Assembly: GCA_947085405.1 (NCBI GenBank)
Contig: CAMTWO010000009.1
Span: 7,758 to 71,757, forward strand
Source: JASEGV01 sp947085405
GTDB taxonomy: Bacteria; Bacteroidota; Ignavibacteria; UBA10030; BY39
DNA length: 64,000 bases
Direction of reading: 5' to 3'
In this document: one piece after another, positions 1 through 9,039 of the stretch
How positions within the stretch are numbered: the stretch's first letter is position 1
Layout: every line of letters starts with the position of its first letter
Notes under the pieces: model-generated
Seen by the model: only the letters and a program-made list of their open reading frames with translations
Database searches by the model: none
What the model was told of the DNA's origin: nothing
Program-made: the position numbers and the translations under genes

Positions 1-864
1 GGAAACAATCTTATCCAGGGGAAAAATGTTTTAGCGGGGACAACTCTTTGCACAATTTCGGGTGAGGGCTTGGCTGAAGGGAGTGTTGCATCTCGTTTCA
101 ACAATCTCAAAAATAAATTTACAAAAAGTCAATCCGCTTACCAACGTGCTGAAAAATTAATCGTTAATAAAGCAATATCGGAAAAAGAATTTATTGAAGT
201 TAAAACGGTTTACCTCAACGATTCAGTAAGTTATTATTCTTTTGCAAATAATTATTCCGAAAATGGAATCAAAATAACGATGCCACAAAACGGATTCGTG
301 AAAGAAGTTTTTGTTCAGGAAGGAGAGTATGTTGAAGCAGGACAAACGATTGCAACAGTTGGCAGTAGTCGCAATATGGCGCTGAAAGCTGAAATGCTTG
401 CCAGTATGTATCCGAAATTAAATAAAGTTTTCTCGTGCAATTTTAAAACTCCTTACAGCGAAAAGGTTTATTCGTTAGATGATTTGAAGGGAAAACTAAT
501 ATCAACAAGTCATAAAGTTGATGAAAAAGATTTTTTCACACACGTATATTTTGAATTTGAGAATAACGGTGAAATTCTCGAAGGCACGTTTGTCGAAGTA
601 TTTCTAAAAATAAATCAACAACAGGATGCGTTGATAGTTCCAAAATCAGCGCTGTTGGAAGAACAAGGAATATTTTTTCTATATCTCCAAATATCGGGGG
701 AAAGTTTTACTAAACGAGAAGTAAAAATCGGTGGGACTGACGGAATATTTTATCAGATAGTTGATGGACTTGTAAAAGGGGACCGCGTAGTAACGAAGGG
801 CGCCCAACAAATCCGTTTAGCCTCGCTTGCCGGAAGCTTACCATTACACGGTCATACACACTAA
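1..864 (+). CDS. RND efflux periplasmic adaptor, 5'-truncated by window edge
   Basis: Periplasmic adaptor (membrane fusion protein, HlyD/CusB family) linking an inner-membrane RND pump to an outer-membrane channel. The reading frame is open from base 1; the TTG at 70 is internal because the upstream codons read as ordinary adaptor sequence (lipoyl-like half domain ending CTISGEGL). A coiled-coil hairpin follows, then the second lipoyl half (MPQNGFVKEVFVQEGEYVEAGQTI) and a beta-barrel/membrane-proximal part. The gene ends 13 bp before the start I favour for the pump gene. The three-gene order adaptor-pump-channel indicates a CBA-type heavy-metal efflux operon. The N-terminus and any signal peptide lie outside the window. 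Confidence 0.9.
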   Translation, partial: GNNLIQGKNVLAGTTLCTISGEGLAEGSVASRFNNLKNKFTKSQSAYQRAEKLIVNKAISEKEFIEVKTVYLNDSVSYYSFANNYSENGIKITMPQNGFVKEVFVQEGEYVEAGQTIATVGSSRNMALKAEMLASMYPKLNKVFSCNFKTPYSEKVYSLDDLKGKLISTSHKVDEKDFFTHVYFEFENNGEILEGTFVEVFLKINQQQDALIVPKSALLEEQGIFFLYLQISGESFTKREVKIGGTDGIFYQIVDGLVKGDRVVTKGAQQIRLASLAGSLPLHGHTH

Positions 865-877
865 AAAACGGATAACT

Positions 878-3800
878 ATGAACACGATAATTAAATTCGC
901 ATTAAACAATCGTTTGTTGATTGTAATATTAGCAGTATTAGTACTTATATCCGGGTCGTACATTGCCGTAAAAATGGAAATTGATGTTCTGCCCGACTTA
1001 ACGTCGCCTACAGTCGTGGTGCTAACCGAATGTCACGGAATGGCGCCTGAAGAAGTAGAACGTTTGGTAACATTTCAAATCGAGACAGCCGTGAATGGTG
1101 CTACAAATGTTCGGCGTGTAAGATCGTCATCGTCGGCAGGATTTTCGGTAGTGTGGGTTGAGTTCGAATGGGGAATGGATATATTTTTAGCTCGGCAGAT
1201 TGTGAACGAAAAAATTGCATCCGTTACAGGAAAACTTCCTGAAGGAGTCAGCAATCCGATGCTTGCACCTCAGTCGTCGATTATGGGCGAAATTATGACA
1301 ATCGCAGTAAGTTCCGATAGCGTTAGTCCGATGGATTTACGCGTGATAAGCGATTGGCAAATTAAGCCGCGTTTGCTTTCGATAGCGGGCGTTGCAAATG
1401 TAATCGTTACCGGTGGCGATTACAAACAATATCAGATACTTGCAAATCCGGTTAAGATGAAATATTTCAATGTTTCGTTGACTGAATTGCTGAACGCCTC
1501 CAAAGGAACGAACCAAAATTCATCAGGTGGATTTTTAAACGAATATGGGAACGAATATATAATAACCGGCATAGGCAGGACAACGGACGTTGATGAAATT
1601 GCAAACTCGGTTGTCAAACTTAATAAAAACAAACCCATAAGGATTTCAGAAATTGCGGAAGTTAAAATCGGATTGGCGCCGAAAATTGGCGCAGGGTTTT
1701 TAAATGGGAAACCGGCTGTTATCATTACAATTCTTAAACAACCAAATATCAACACGGTTGAGGTTACTAAAAAGCTTGATGAAACATTGGCTGATATTCA
1801 AAAGACACTTCCTGCTTCAGTAGAAATAAACACAGAAATTTACAAACAAGCCGATTTCATAAACACCTCGGTGAGGAATGTTCAAAAAGTACTTCTTGAA
1901 GGGGGTATTTTTGTTTCCATTATTTTGTTTTTATTTCTGATGAACTTTCGCACGACAGTAATAACGCTGATTGCAATGCCTCTTTCGCTGCTGGTAACAA
2001 TCATCACGTTAAAACTTTTAGGTTTAAACATAAACACAATGTCGCTTGGAGGAATGGCTATTGCAATCGGTGCGTTGGTTGACGATGCCATTATAGATGT
2101 TTATAACGTTCTAAAATATTTAAAAGAAAACGCCCGAAAGCCCGACAACGAAAAAGAAAACACGTTAACACTTATTTTTAATGCGTCTAAAGAAATCCGA
2201 GCTTCGATTATGAATGCAACTTTTATTATAATCGTGGCATTCATACCCCTTTTCTTTTTAAGTGGAATGGAAGGCAAGCTGCTTCAGCCATTAGGTATTT
2301 CGTTTATTGTTTCACTTTTCGCTTCTCTTATCATTGCAATAACGCTGACGCCGGTTCTGTGCAGTTATTTGTTGACCAACGAGAAACATCTTTTACGGCA
2401 GCAAAATCATAGCTGGCTATCGGGAAAATTAAATGCAGCATATAAGAAAAGCTTGACCAAAATAATGCAGCGAAAAAAAGTATTACTAAACAGTGCAGCA
2501 GTTATGTTAGTTGTTTCGCTCATAATATTTTTTACACTTGGACGAAGTTTCCTGCCGGAGTTTAACGAGGGTTCATTTTTGATCAGCGCAGTAAGCCAGC
2601 CCGGAATTTCTCTTGATGTTTCTAATGAAATTGTATCGCAAGTGGACGAAGCATTGCTTTCTCTCCCGGAAGTGCAAAATGTGGCACGCAGAACCGGGCG
2701 CGCCGAGATGGATGAGCACGCTCAAGGAACATATTCATCGGAAATTGACGTTCCTTTTGTTCTAAAGGGTCGTTCAAAAAATGAGATGCTTGAGGAGATG
2801 CGAACAAAACTTGCAGCAATTCGTGGGATTAACACAACCATCGGACAGCCACTCGGACACAGGATTGACCATATGCTTTCGGGAACCCGCGCCAACATTG
2901 CCATTAAAATTTTCGGTGATGATTTAGACAAAATGTTCACGCTTTCAAATCAGATCAAAAAAGAAATCGAGGGCATCGATGGATTGGTTGATTTGAATGT
3001 AGAGCCGCAGGTAAAAATTCCACAGTTGCAGATAAAAGCCAAGCGCGATATGTTGGCATTTTACGGTATCACGATTTCGGAATTTACTGAATTTATTGAT
3101 GTAGCTTTCGCAGGAGAAAAAGTCGGTAATGTGTATGAAGGTTCGCAAAGCTACGACTTAGTATTGCGATATAACGACGAGCACCGAAACAAAATTACTG
3201 CGGTAAAAAATTCACTAATAGATACACCCAATGGTAAAATCCCGCTGTCATTTGTTGCTGATATTGTATCGACTGTAGGTCCGAATATCATTAACAAAGA
3301 AAATGTTGAGCGCAAAGTGGTAGTCTCGGCTAACGTGGCGGGGCGCGATTTAAGAAGTGTCGTTGAAGATGTGCAACAGAAAATCAAGGAACAGATTACA
3401 CTACCGCAAAATTATCGAATCGAATACGGCGGTCAGTTCGAGAGCGAACAGCGCGCTACAACTATTTTATTGATTGCTTCAATAATGGCAATTTTTATTA
3501 TCTTTTTCCTTCTGTATCACGAATTTAAAAATGCAATTGTTGCAGGAGTTATTTTACTAAATTTACCATTAGCTTTGATCGGGGGAGTTTTGACTGTATT
3601 TTTTACATCAGGAATTTTAAACATTCCTGCCATAATCGGATTTATTACTCTGTTTGGTATCGCGACACGTAACGGAATTTTATTAGTCTCGCGATATGAG
3701 CATCTGAAGCAAACCGGTAAAAATTTATATGAGATTGTTATGGAGGGTTCGCTTGAAAGATTGAACCCGATATTAATGACCGCCTTGACGGCAGCGCTTG

Positions 3801-3961
3801 CGTTGGTTCCGTTAGTAATTGCAGGCGATAAACCCGGAAACGAGATTCAAAGTCCGATGGCTATTGTTATTCTGGGTGGGCTGTTGAGTTCGACGCTGAT
3901 GAATATATACGTTGTGCCGGTAATTTATTATCTGATTAATCGAAATAAATTTAAAAACTAA
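878..3961 (+). CDS. CusA/CzcA-type heavy-metal RND efflux pump
   Basis: Proton-driven inner-membrane pump of the HME-RND family, 1027 aa from ATG 878. An in-frame ATG at 827 would overlap the adaptor gene, and its 17 extra residues do not resemble the family N-terminus; 878 gives the typical MNTIIKFALNNRLLIV start. A first membrane segment, large periplasmic loops (FPxF-like LPDLTSP near residue 40), a central 6-TM block and the second half with 6 TMs are visible. The TM4 motif reads AIGALVDDAIID, closest to the CusA-like AIGAMVDAAIVM pattern rather than the DFG..VDG pattern of CzcA, but the family Glu after it is replaced (VYN for xEN). Substrate (Cu/Ag versus others) is an inference. Confidence 0.92.
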   Translation: MNTIIKFALNNRLLIVILAVLVLISGSYIAVKMEIDVLPDLTSPTVVVLTECHGMAPEEVERLVTFQIETAVNGATNVRRVRSSSSAGFSVVWVEFEWGMDIFLARQIVNEKIASVTGKLPEGVSNPMLAPQSSIMGEIMTIAVSSDSVSPMDLRVISDWQIKPRLLSIAGVANVIVTGGDYKQYQILANPVKMKYFNVSLTELLNASKGTNQNSSGGFLNEYGNEYIITGIGRTTDVDEIANSVVKLNKNKPIRISEIAEVKIGLAPKIGAGFLNGKPAVIITILKQPNINTVEVTKKLDETLADIQKTLPASVEINTEIYKQADFINTSVRNVQKVLLEGGIFVSIILFLFLMNFRTTVITLIAMPLSLLVTIITLKLLGLNINTMSLGGMAIAIGALVDDAIIDVYNVLKYLKENARKPDNEKENTLTLIFNASKEIRASIMNATFIIIVAFIPLFFLSGMEGKLLQPLGISFIVSLFASLIIAITLTPVLCSYLLTNEKHLLRQQNHSWLSGKLNAAYKKSLTKIMQRKKVLLNSAAVMLVVSLIIFFTLGRSFLPEFNEGSFLISAVSQPGISLDVSNEIVSQVDEALLSLPEVQNVARRTGRAEMDEHAQGTYSSEIDVPFVLKGRSKNEMLEEMRTKLAAIRGINTTIGQPLGHRIDHMLSGTRANIAIKIFGDDLDKMFTLSNQIKKEIEGIDGLVDLNVEPQVKIPQLQIKAKRDMLAFYGITISEFTEFIDVAFAGEKVGNVYEGSQSYDLVLRYNDEHRNKITAVKNSLIDTPNGKIPLSFVADIVSTVGPNIINKENVERKVVVSANVAGRDLRSVVEDVQQKIKEQITLPQNYRIEYGGQFESEQRATTILLIASIMAIFIIFFLLYHEFKNAIVAGVILLNLPLALIGGVLTVFFTSGILNIPAIIGFITLFGIATRNGILLVSRYEHLKQTGKNLYEIVMEGSLERLNPILMTALTAALALVPLVIAGDKPGNEIQSPMAIVILGGLLSSTLMNIYVVPVIYYLINRNKFKN

Positions 3962-3974
3962 AAACTAAATTATT

Positions 3975-5159
3975 ATGAAATTAATATATCTATTAACAAT
4001 CGCTCTTTGTGCAACATATTTATCGTTTGCACAAAATCAAACGGATAGCTTATTGAAATCGGTTTCAAGAAACAATAAAGCAATTATTTCTAATCAGCAT
4101 TTTGGGGATGCAAAAAAACTTTCGTATCGCACGGGATTATACCCGAAAAACCCTGAAGTTGAATACAACTATCTGTGGGGAAATCCGAAAGACATCGGCA
4201 ATCAGACCGAATTTAACATTACACAGTCGTTCGATTTTCCGATGGTTTATTATTACAAGAATAAAATGTCAAGTCAGCAAGCAGCAAAAATCGGGTATGA
4301 ACAAAAATATTTCACCAACGATATTCAGCTTCAAGCCCGGCTCGTTTGTTATGAACTTATCTATCTGAACAAAAGAGAAATCGAAATAACACAACGTTTG
4401 CAGGATGCTGAAAAATATTTTCAAATGTATCAACAAAAATTTAAAAGCGGTGATGTAAGTGTGGTTGAATTTAATAAGGCAAAATTGAATTTATTGGTTA
4501 CTCAAAACGAACATCGTTTGAATGAAACCGAAAGGAATAATTTTCTACAAGATTTGAAAGAATTAAACGGCGGTATTGAGTTTGCTTTTACGGATACAGT
4601 ATATCCACCTAAAACTGATTTAATGCCTTTTGATTCAGGTCTAAAGAGATTCACTGAAAATAATCCTTTATTACAGTCCCTTGAAAGCGAGGTAGAAATA
4701 AATAATCTGCAGCTCAAAGAAGCAAAGGCGAATTGGTTCCCGAAGTTTGAATTAGGTTATCGTTCGGAAAAAATATTGCATCAGAATTTACGCGGGATTC
4801 ATTTGGGTATGACAATTCCTTTGTGGGAAGGTGTTAATACGATTCAACATCAAAAAGTAAATACGTTATACAGCGCCAGCAGTATAGAAGCGTATAAAAC
4901 AAAATCAGAGATTGAAATCAGAAAATTATTCGATAAAGCTGTCTCTTTGAAGCAGGTATTGGATGAAACTGAAAACGTATTAGAAACCTCAAACAACCGG
5001 GTAGTATTAAACCAAATGCTCGAAGTTGGGCAAATATCATTTATTGAATATTTATTGGAGACATCATATCTCTACAAAATAATAGACGACTATCTTCAAA
5101 CCGAAAAAGAGTATAATATTACCGTTGCCAAACTGTATCGCTATGAGAATAAATATTGA
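3975..5159 (+). CDS. TolC/CusC-type outer-membrane efflux channel
   Basis: Outer-membrane factor, 394 aa, 13 bp downstream of the pump gene in the same operon. N-terminal Sec signal (MKLIYLLTIALCATYLSFAQ) and long alpha-helical stretches with the repeat-like YxxKFKSGDVSVVEFNKA and LEVGQISFIEYLLE segments typical of the two TolC-like halves. It probably forms the exit duct for the adaptor and pump upstream. Somewhat short compared with many 410-480 aa OMFs. Family assignment is firm; substrate is not shown. Confidence 0.85.
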   Translation: MKLIYLLTIALCATYLSFAQNQTDSLLKSVSRNNKAIISNQHFGDAKKLSYRTGLYPKNPEVEYNYLWGNPKDIGNQTEFNITQSFDFPMVYYYKNKMSSQQAAKIGYEQKYFTNDIQLQARLVCYELIYLNKREIEITQRLQDAEKYFQMYQQKFKSGDVSVVEFNKAKLNLLVTQNEHRLNETERNNFLQDLKELNGGIEFAFTDTVYPPKTDLMPFDSGLKRFTENNPLLQSLESEVEINNLQLKEAKANWFPKFELGYRSEKILHQNLRGIHLGMTIPLWEGVNTIQHQKVNTLYSASSIEAYKTKSEIEIRKLFDKAVSLKQVLDETENVLETSNNRVVLNQMLEVGQISFIEYLLETSYLYKIIDDYLQTEKEYNITVAKLYRYENKY

Positions 5160-5207
5160 TTTTCATTCCAAAGTTGTTTAATTTTCAAACAGAAAGGAGA
5201 TTGCACT

Positions 5208-6443
5208 ATGAATAAAATATATGGCAAATTACACATATTTTTGATGTTACTGCTGATTATTAGTTGTTCGCGTGCCCCTACACAAATCACCGAAAATGAG
5301 CCACCACGCCAACTTAACGAGAAAGAAACTGCACTTGTTAATTCTGTGAACGGATTCAGTTTTAAAATCCTCAACCGAATAAACAAATCTGAACTCAATC
5401 AAAATGTATTTATATCGCCGTTGAGTATTTCGTATGCACTCGGTATGACATTAAACGGTGCCGAAGGAAATACGTATGATTCAATAAAAAACACACTCGA
5501 TTTATCAACTCTATCTCCTGATGAAATAAATCAGAATTACAAAAGCTTGATGGAGTTACTCGTTAATCTTGATCCAAAAGTAATATTTAAAATTGCTAAC
5601 TCAATATGGCATCGTAACGATCTTCCTGTCGAAAAAGATTTCACAGATGTTAATAAAAAATATTTCGATGCTCAAGTTTCTGGTTTGGATTTTGGTGCAC
5701 CTAATGCTGCACAAATAATTAACGCTTGGGTCGATCAAAATACGAATGGCAAAATTAAATCAATCGTTCCTGATCCCATCCCAAATTTAGTAGTGATGTA
5801 TCTTATCAATGCAATTTATTTTAAAGGCAATTGGACTTACCAATTCGATCCGAATCAAACTAAAGATGATAAATTCACTCTACCTAATGGTTCACAGAAG
5901 ATATGCAAGATGATGAGCATATCGGGCGATTTCAAATATTTTGAAGATGAACAATTGCAGATGATTGATTTACCTTACGGTGATAAAAAATTCAGTATGT
6001 CTATCGTCTTACCAAAAGGAAATAAAAATATCGATCAGTTTGTCAGTGAGATAACAGAGATTAAATGGAATAGCTGGGTGCAGAATCTTCGTATAAAAGA
6101 AGGCGATCTTTTTGTACCAAAATTTAAATTAGAATTTGAAAAATCTTTGAACGATGTTCTGAAAGCAATGGGAATGGATATAGCATTTGATCATCGCCGT
6201 GCCAACTTTACGAATATCAGTAAAACAGGAGATTTGCATATCACGAATGTTTTGCACAAAACTTATGTAGATGTGAACGAAGAAGGCACCGAGGCAGCCG
6301 CAGTAACTTCTGTTGAAATCGGAGTTACGAGTATTCGGGAAACCTTTGTTATGTGTGTTGACCGTCCGTTTTTCTTTGTAATCAGGGACAATCATTCTAA
6401 TAGTTTGATATTTATGGGTAAAATAGTTGAGCCAAAGTTGTAA
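5208..6443 (+). CDS. Serpin, lipoprotein-anchored protease inhibitor
   Basis: Serine/cysteine protease inhibitor of the serpin superfamily, 411 aa, with a strong SD (AAAGGAG) before ATG 5208. A lipoprotein signal ends in LIISC, so Cys20 would be lipidated. The full serpin fold length is present, including NAIYFKGNW, the hinge EEGTEAAA starting at about residue 358, and the C-terminal signature DRPFFFVIRDNHSNSLIFMG. Counting from the hinge Glu as P17, the scissile bond would be Thr-Ser in GVTSIR; an Arg lies two residues after that Ser, so P1 is tentative. The small-residue hinge suggests an inhibitory rather than non-inhibitory serpin. Its protease target is unknown; the neighbours do not suggest one. 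Confidence 0.93.
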   Translation: MNKIYGKLHIFLMLLLIISCSRAPTQITENEPPRQLNEKETALVNSVNGFSFKILNRINKSELNQNVFISPLSISYALGMTLNGAEGNTYDSIKNTLDLSTLSPDEINQNYKSLMELLVNLDPKVIFKIANSIWHRNDLPVEKDFTDVNKKYFDAQVSGLDFGAPNAAQIINAWVDQNTNGKIKSIVPDPIPNLVVMYLINAIYFKGNWTYQFDPNQTKDDKFTLPNGSQKICKMMSISGDFKYFEDEQLQMIDLPYGDKKFSMSIVLPKGNKNIDQFVSEITEIKWNSWVQNLRIKEGDLFVPKFKLEFEKSLNDVLKAMGMDIAFDHRRANFTNISKTGDLHITNVLHKTYVDVNEEGTEAAAVTSVEIGVTSIRETFVMCVDRPFFFVIRDNHSNSLIFMGKIVEPKL

Positions 6444-6463
6444 AACAATAGGATGGAACATTG

Positions 6464-6538
6464 AATGAATGGATTGATTGATGGATGGATTGATGGATTA
6501 ATGCCCGCCTGCCTTAACAGTTTCAATATAGCGGGCAG
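6464..6538. repeat. Tetranucleotide-like tract and GC-rich hairpin
   Basis: Directly after the serpin gene, a short degenerate TGAT/TGGA tandem tract (6464-6500) is followed by an inverted repeat TGCCCGC (6503-6509) / GCGGGCA (6532-6538). The hairpin has a 22-nt loop and no T-tract, so it is a weak terminator candidate at best. The GC-rich arms resemble other dispersed palindromes of this window. Confidence 0.5.
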
Positions 6539-6550
6539 GGAGGAAATGAG

Positions 6551-6579
6551 TTGACATTCAGTGGAAAAAGTTTTATATT
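6551..6579 (+). promoter_or_regulatory. Sigma70-like promoter for tetraheme cytochrome gene
   Basis: TTGACA (6551-6556), an exact 17-bp spacer and TATATT (6574-6579), giving a predicted start near 6586 and a leader of about 50 nt before ATG 6636. Seen in sequence; activity is inferred. Confidence 0.5.
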
Positions 6580-6635
6580 CTTTATGAAATTTAATTAAAT
6601 TTATCAATAACTTAAAAAAATTAAGGATAAAAATT

Positions 6636-7178
6636 ATGAAAAGATTAGTTAGTTTTATTATTGTTCTTTCGTTTTTACTTAGTAGTTTTGGATTAGCACA
6701 AAACAAGTTTGTAGGTGCAAAGACCTGCGCTCCCTGCCATAAAGGGGAGAAAAAAGGTTCTATGATGGAAATTTGGGAAAAGAGCTTGCATGCAAAAGCT
6801 TATAAAACATTAGAATCAGAAGCTTCACAAAAAATAGCAAAAGAAAAAGGACTCAAAAAAGCAGCTAATGAAAGTCCTGAATGCCTCGAATGCCACGTTA
6901 CAGCGTACAAAGCTGATGCAAAATTGTTAGATAAGGGTTACAACAAAGCTGAAGGTATTAGTTGCGAATCGTGCCACGGTGCAGGTTCAGCTTATAAAAC
7001 AATGGCTATTATGAAAGATTCAAAAAAATCCATCGAAGCCGGGTTAACTGAATATAAAGACGAAAAAGCAATTGAAGCACAATGTGTAACTTGCCACAAC
7101 GAAAAGAGTCCAACTTACAAAGAATTCAAATTCAAAGAAGCTTGGGCAAAAATTGCACATCCACTACCAAAGAAGTAA
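6636..7178 (+). CDS. Secreted tetraheme cytochrome c (c554-like)
   Basis: Periplasmic multiheme cytochrome, 180 aa, with a Sec signal (MKRLVSFIIVLSFLLSSFGLAQ) and four CxxCH motifs (CAPCH, CLECH, CESCH, CVTCH). Extra His residues (SLHAKAY, AHPLPKK) could serve as distal ligands. The 'VGAKTCAPCHKGEK' start is typical of the cytochrome c554/c family of electron carriers. It stands alone between its own promoter and a strong terminator, just before the HybA/HybB operon, so it may be the soluble shuttle for the respiratory complexes downstream. Role in the pathway is inferred from position only. Confidence 0.9.
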   Translation: MKRLVSFIIVLSFLLSSFGLAQNKFVGAKTCAPCHKGEKKGSMMEIWEKSLHAKAYKTLESEASQKIAKEKGLKKAANESPECLECHVTAYKADAKLLDKGYNKAEGISCESCHGAGSAYKTMAIMKDSKKSIEAGLTEYKDEKAIEAQCVTCHNEKSPTYKEFKFKEAWAKIAHPLPKK

Positions 7179-7205
7179 TTTTTCCTAAATATAATTAGCT
7201 TTATA

Positions 7206-7239
7206 AAGCCGAAGTAACGAAAGTTGCTTCGGCTTTTTT
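7206..7239 (+). terminator. Rho-independent terminator after tetraheme cytochrome
   Basis: 13-bp stem (AAGCCGAAGTAAC / GTTGCTTCGGCTT, one G-T pair) closed by a GAAA tetraloop and followed by a T run. It separates the cytochrome gene from the next operon. Confidence 0.9.
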
Positions 7240-7277
7240 GTTGTATTTTTCGACAAAACTTGTTGTATTTAACGACA
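7238..7277. repeat. Paired 18-bp direct repeats, possible activator sites
   Basis: TTGTTGTATTTTTCGACA (7238-7255) and TTGTTGTATTTAACGACA (7260-7277) are 16/18 identical and spaced 22 bp start to start, i.e. two helical turns. An inverted half copy (ATACAACAA, 7347-7355, with TGTCG at 7361) follows. They lie about 190-225 bp upstream of the sigma54-like site at 7463, a normal distance for enhancer elements bound by an NtrC-family activator such as the one encoded at 12735. The first copy overlaps the terminator tail. Confidence 0.45.
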
Positions 7278-7462
7278 GTCTCTAATTCATTATATGCCAC
7301 TATTTTAGAACGAATTACGCTGATAATTTTAAATTACTGTTGAATAATACAACAAATAATTGTCGATTATTTGCACAATACATTTTGTCATAAAATCTCT
7401 CCTTTAAATTCTTTATTTACAATAACTTATCTGATTTAATTTCAGTTGATATTTACAAATCA

Positions 7463-7478
7463 TGGCATAGAGCTTGGA
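7463..7478 (+). promoter_or_regulatory. Sigma54-like (-24/-12) promoter
   Basis: TGGCATAGAGCTTGGA matches the sigma54 pattern TGGCAC-N5-TTGC at TGGCA and TTG with correct spacing; the -12 GC is GG here. Located 58 bp before ATG 7536, with SD TAAGGAG close to the start codon. Plausible because a sigma54-dependent regulator is encoded in the same block. A one-base departure in the -12 element keeps confidence moderate. Confidence 0.45.
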
Positions 7479-7535
7479 GTATATGTTAGTAGATAAACTA
7501 AATAACTCAGAAAAAAAATATAAGGAGTAACAAAA

Positions 7536-8234
7536 ATGACTGCAATCTTAGTAATACTAACAATCATTCTCTTCATAGCGATTGATTATCTCGTGTATAG
7601 AAAGCGAGGCACTGCTCTGCTTCAAGTTGCCCGAAAAACAGTAGAAACAGAATCCCCCAACAATTTTATCCCAATACCAATTAGGGATGAAGATATGTTA
7701 ATTCCAAGAGGAGTATTCTTACATCCAAATCATACTTGGGCACACATCCTACAGTCGGGGAAAGTTAAAGTGGGTGTTGATTCTTTTATTTCAAAAATCG
7801 TGGGGACAATTGACCGGGTTTCGCTACCTGCAATCGGTTCAGAAGTAAAAAAAGGGGAGCCAATCTTTAGTTTTAACTCAAAAGGAAGAGTTCTAAGTTT
7901 TGCTTCTCCCATTAACGGAAACATCGTATCAATAAACGATGAATTAGAAAAGAATCCAGCCTTACTGAATGAACCATATAAGAGCGGCTGGTCGGTTGTG
8001 ATTGAGCCTAAAAATCTTTCTTTGGATATCCCAAAATTAAAAATTTCGGAAGACGCTAAAAACTTTATAAAAAATGAACTAAAAAGATTTAAAGAATTTT
8101 TAGTTGGAGTTGCAAATGGTAACACGTTAGGTCTGCAAACTTTGCACGACGGTGGTTTACCCGCTGCAAATGTTTTATCATTATTGGACAGTGAAAAGTG
8201 GAAGCTATTTCAAAAAGAATTTTTAAGTGCATAA
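7536..8234 (+). CDS. Membrane-anchored GcvH-like (lipoyl-fold) protein
   Basis: 232 aa, with one N-terminal membrane segment (residues 2-20) and a glycine-cleavage-H-like barrel at about residues 75-155: VSLPAIGSEVKKGEPIF, ASPINGNIVSINDELEKNPALLN and YKSGW correspond to canonical GcvH blocks. The lipoyl-lysine region (ESVKA in true GcvH) reads FNSKGRV, so the nearest Lys is shifted by one position and lipoylation is doubtful. First gene of the HybA/HybB operon; a second GcvH-like protein closes the operon. Function is not established; it could be a carrier or assembly partner of the membrane oxidoreductase. Excellent SD (AAGGAG). Confidence 0.75.
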   Translation: MTAILVILTIILFIAIDYLVYRKRGTALLQVARKTVETESPNNFIPIPIRDEDMLIPRGVFLHPNHTWAHILQSGKVKVGVDSFISKIVGTIDRVSLPAIGSEVKKGEPIFSFNSKGRVLSFASPINGNIVSINDELEKNPALLNEPYKSGWSVVIEPKNLSLDIPKLKISEDAKNFIKNELKRFKEFLVGVANGNTLGLQTLHDGGLPAANVLSLLDSEKWKLFQKEFLSA

Positions 8235-8256
8235 GCAGAAAGAGAATTATAGACAT

Positions 8257-9027
8257 ATGGCACAAAAAGGTATTTTAATCGATATTACTAAATGTATCGG
8301 CTGTCAGCAATGCGTCAGCGCTTGCAAAGTTCAAAATAATTTACCCGATACAGAAGAAACAAAATTATCTATTACAGCCTACACAGTCGTAGAAGAAAAA
8401 GAAGAGCGATATGTTCGCCGGATGTGTATGCACTGTAAATATCCGACGTGCGAATCTGTTTGTCCGGTCGGGGCTTTTGAGCATACTAAAGAAGGAGCTG
8501 TTCTATATCACGCGGAGAAATGTATCGGTTGTCGTTACTGTATGATGGCGTGTCCGTTCCAAGTTCCGAGATATGAATGGACGAGCAGAACACCAAAGAT
8601 TCAGAAGTGTAAATTGTGTATTGAAAGAATTGTAAAAGGTGAAGTAACTGCTTGCGTCGAAGCTTGTCCGGTTGAAGCGACAATTTTTGGAGATTACAAC
8701 GATATTCTAAGAATAGCCCGTCAAACAGTTTCAGCGGAACCTGATAAATACGTAAATCATATTTACGGAGAAAACGAAGTAGGCGGTACTTCGATACTTT
8801 ATATTTCGGATGTTCCTTTCGAAAAATTAGGCTTCAAAACAAATATTGGGACTCAAAAACTACCTGAACTTACCTGGAGTGCATTATCTAAAATTCCTTC
8901 AGTAGTAGCAGTAGGTGGAACGCTTCTCTACGGAATATGGTGGATTACCAACCGACGTAAAGAAGTAATCGAATTCGAACGCAAAATGAAAGAGTCTCAA
9001 TCAAATAACATAGAAGACGAAAATTAA
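8257..9027 (+). CDS. HybA/NrfC-like 4x[4Fe-4S] electron-transfer subunit
   Basis: 256 aa from ATG 8257; the ATG at 8227 lies inside the previous gene and adds residues unlike the family. Four cysteine clusters are visible: CIGCQQCVSACK, CMHCKYPTCESVCP, CIGCRYCMMACP and CKLCIERIVKGEVTACVEACP, i.e. the ferredoxin-like architecture of HybA/DmsB/NrfC. A C-terminal TM helix (SVVAVGGTLLYGIWWITNRR) is as in HybA. Partner of the NrfD-like integral membrane subunit that follows after 12 bp. No hydrogenase or molybdoenzyme catalytic subunit lies in the window, so the electron donor is unknown. There is no obvious Tat signal on this start. Confidence 0.9.
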   Translation: MAQKGILIDITKCIGCQQCVSACKVQNNLPDTEETKLSITAYTVVEEKEERYVRRMCMHCKYPTCESVCPVGAFEHTKEGAVLYHAEKCIGCRYCMMACPFQVPRYEWTSRTPKIQKCKLCIERIVKGEVTACVEACPVEATIFGDYNDILRIARQTVSAEPDKYVNHIYGENEVGGTSILYISDVPFEKLGFKTNIGTQKLPELTWSALSKIPSVVAVGGTLLYGIWWITNRRKEVIEFERKMKESQSNNIEDEN

Positions 9028-9039
9028 AAAGGACTTAGT

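Noticed and set aside
6464..6500. CRISPR or functional tandem array
   Set aside because: Units are 4 bp and degenerate, with no spacer structure; no CRISPR array was seen anywhere in the window.
8227..8256. ATG 8227 as the HybA-like start
   Set aside because: It overlaps the previous gene and adds residues not seen in the family; ATG 8257 gives the standard MAQKGILIDITKCIGC start.
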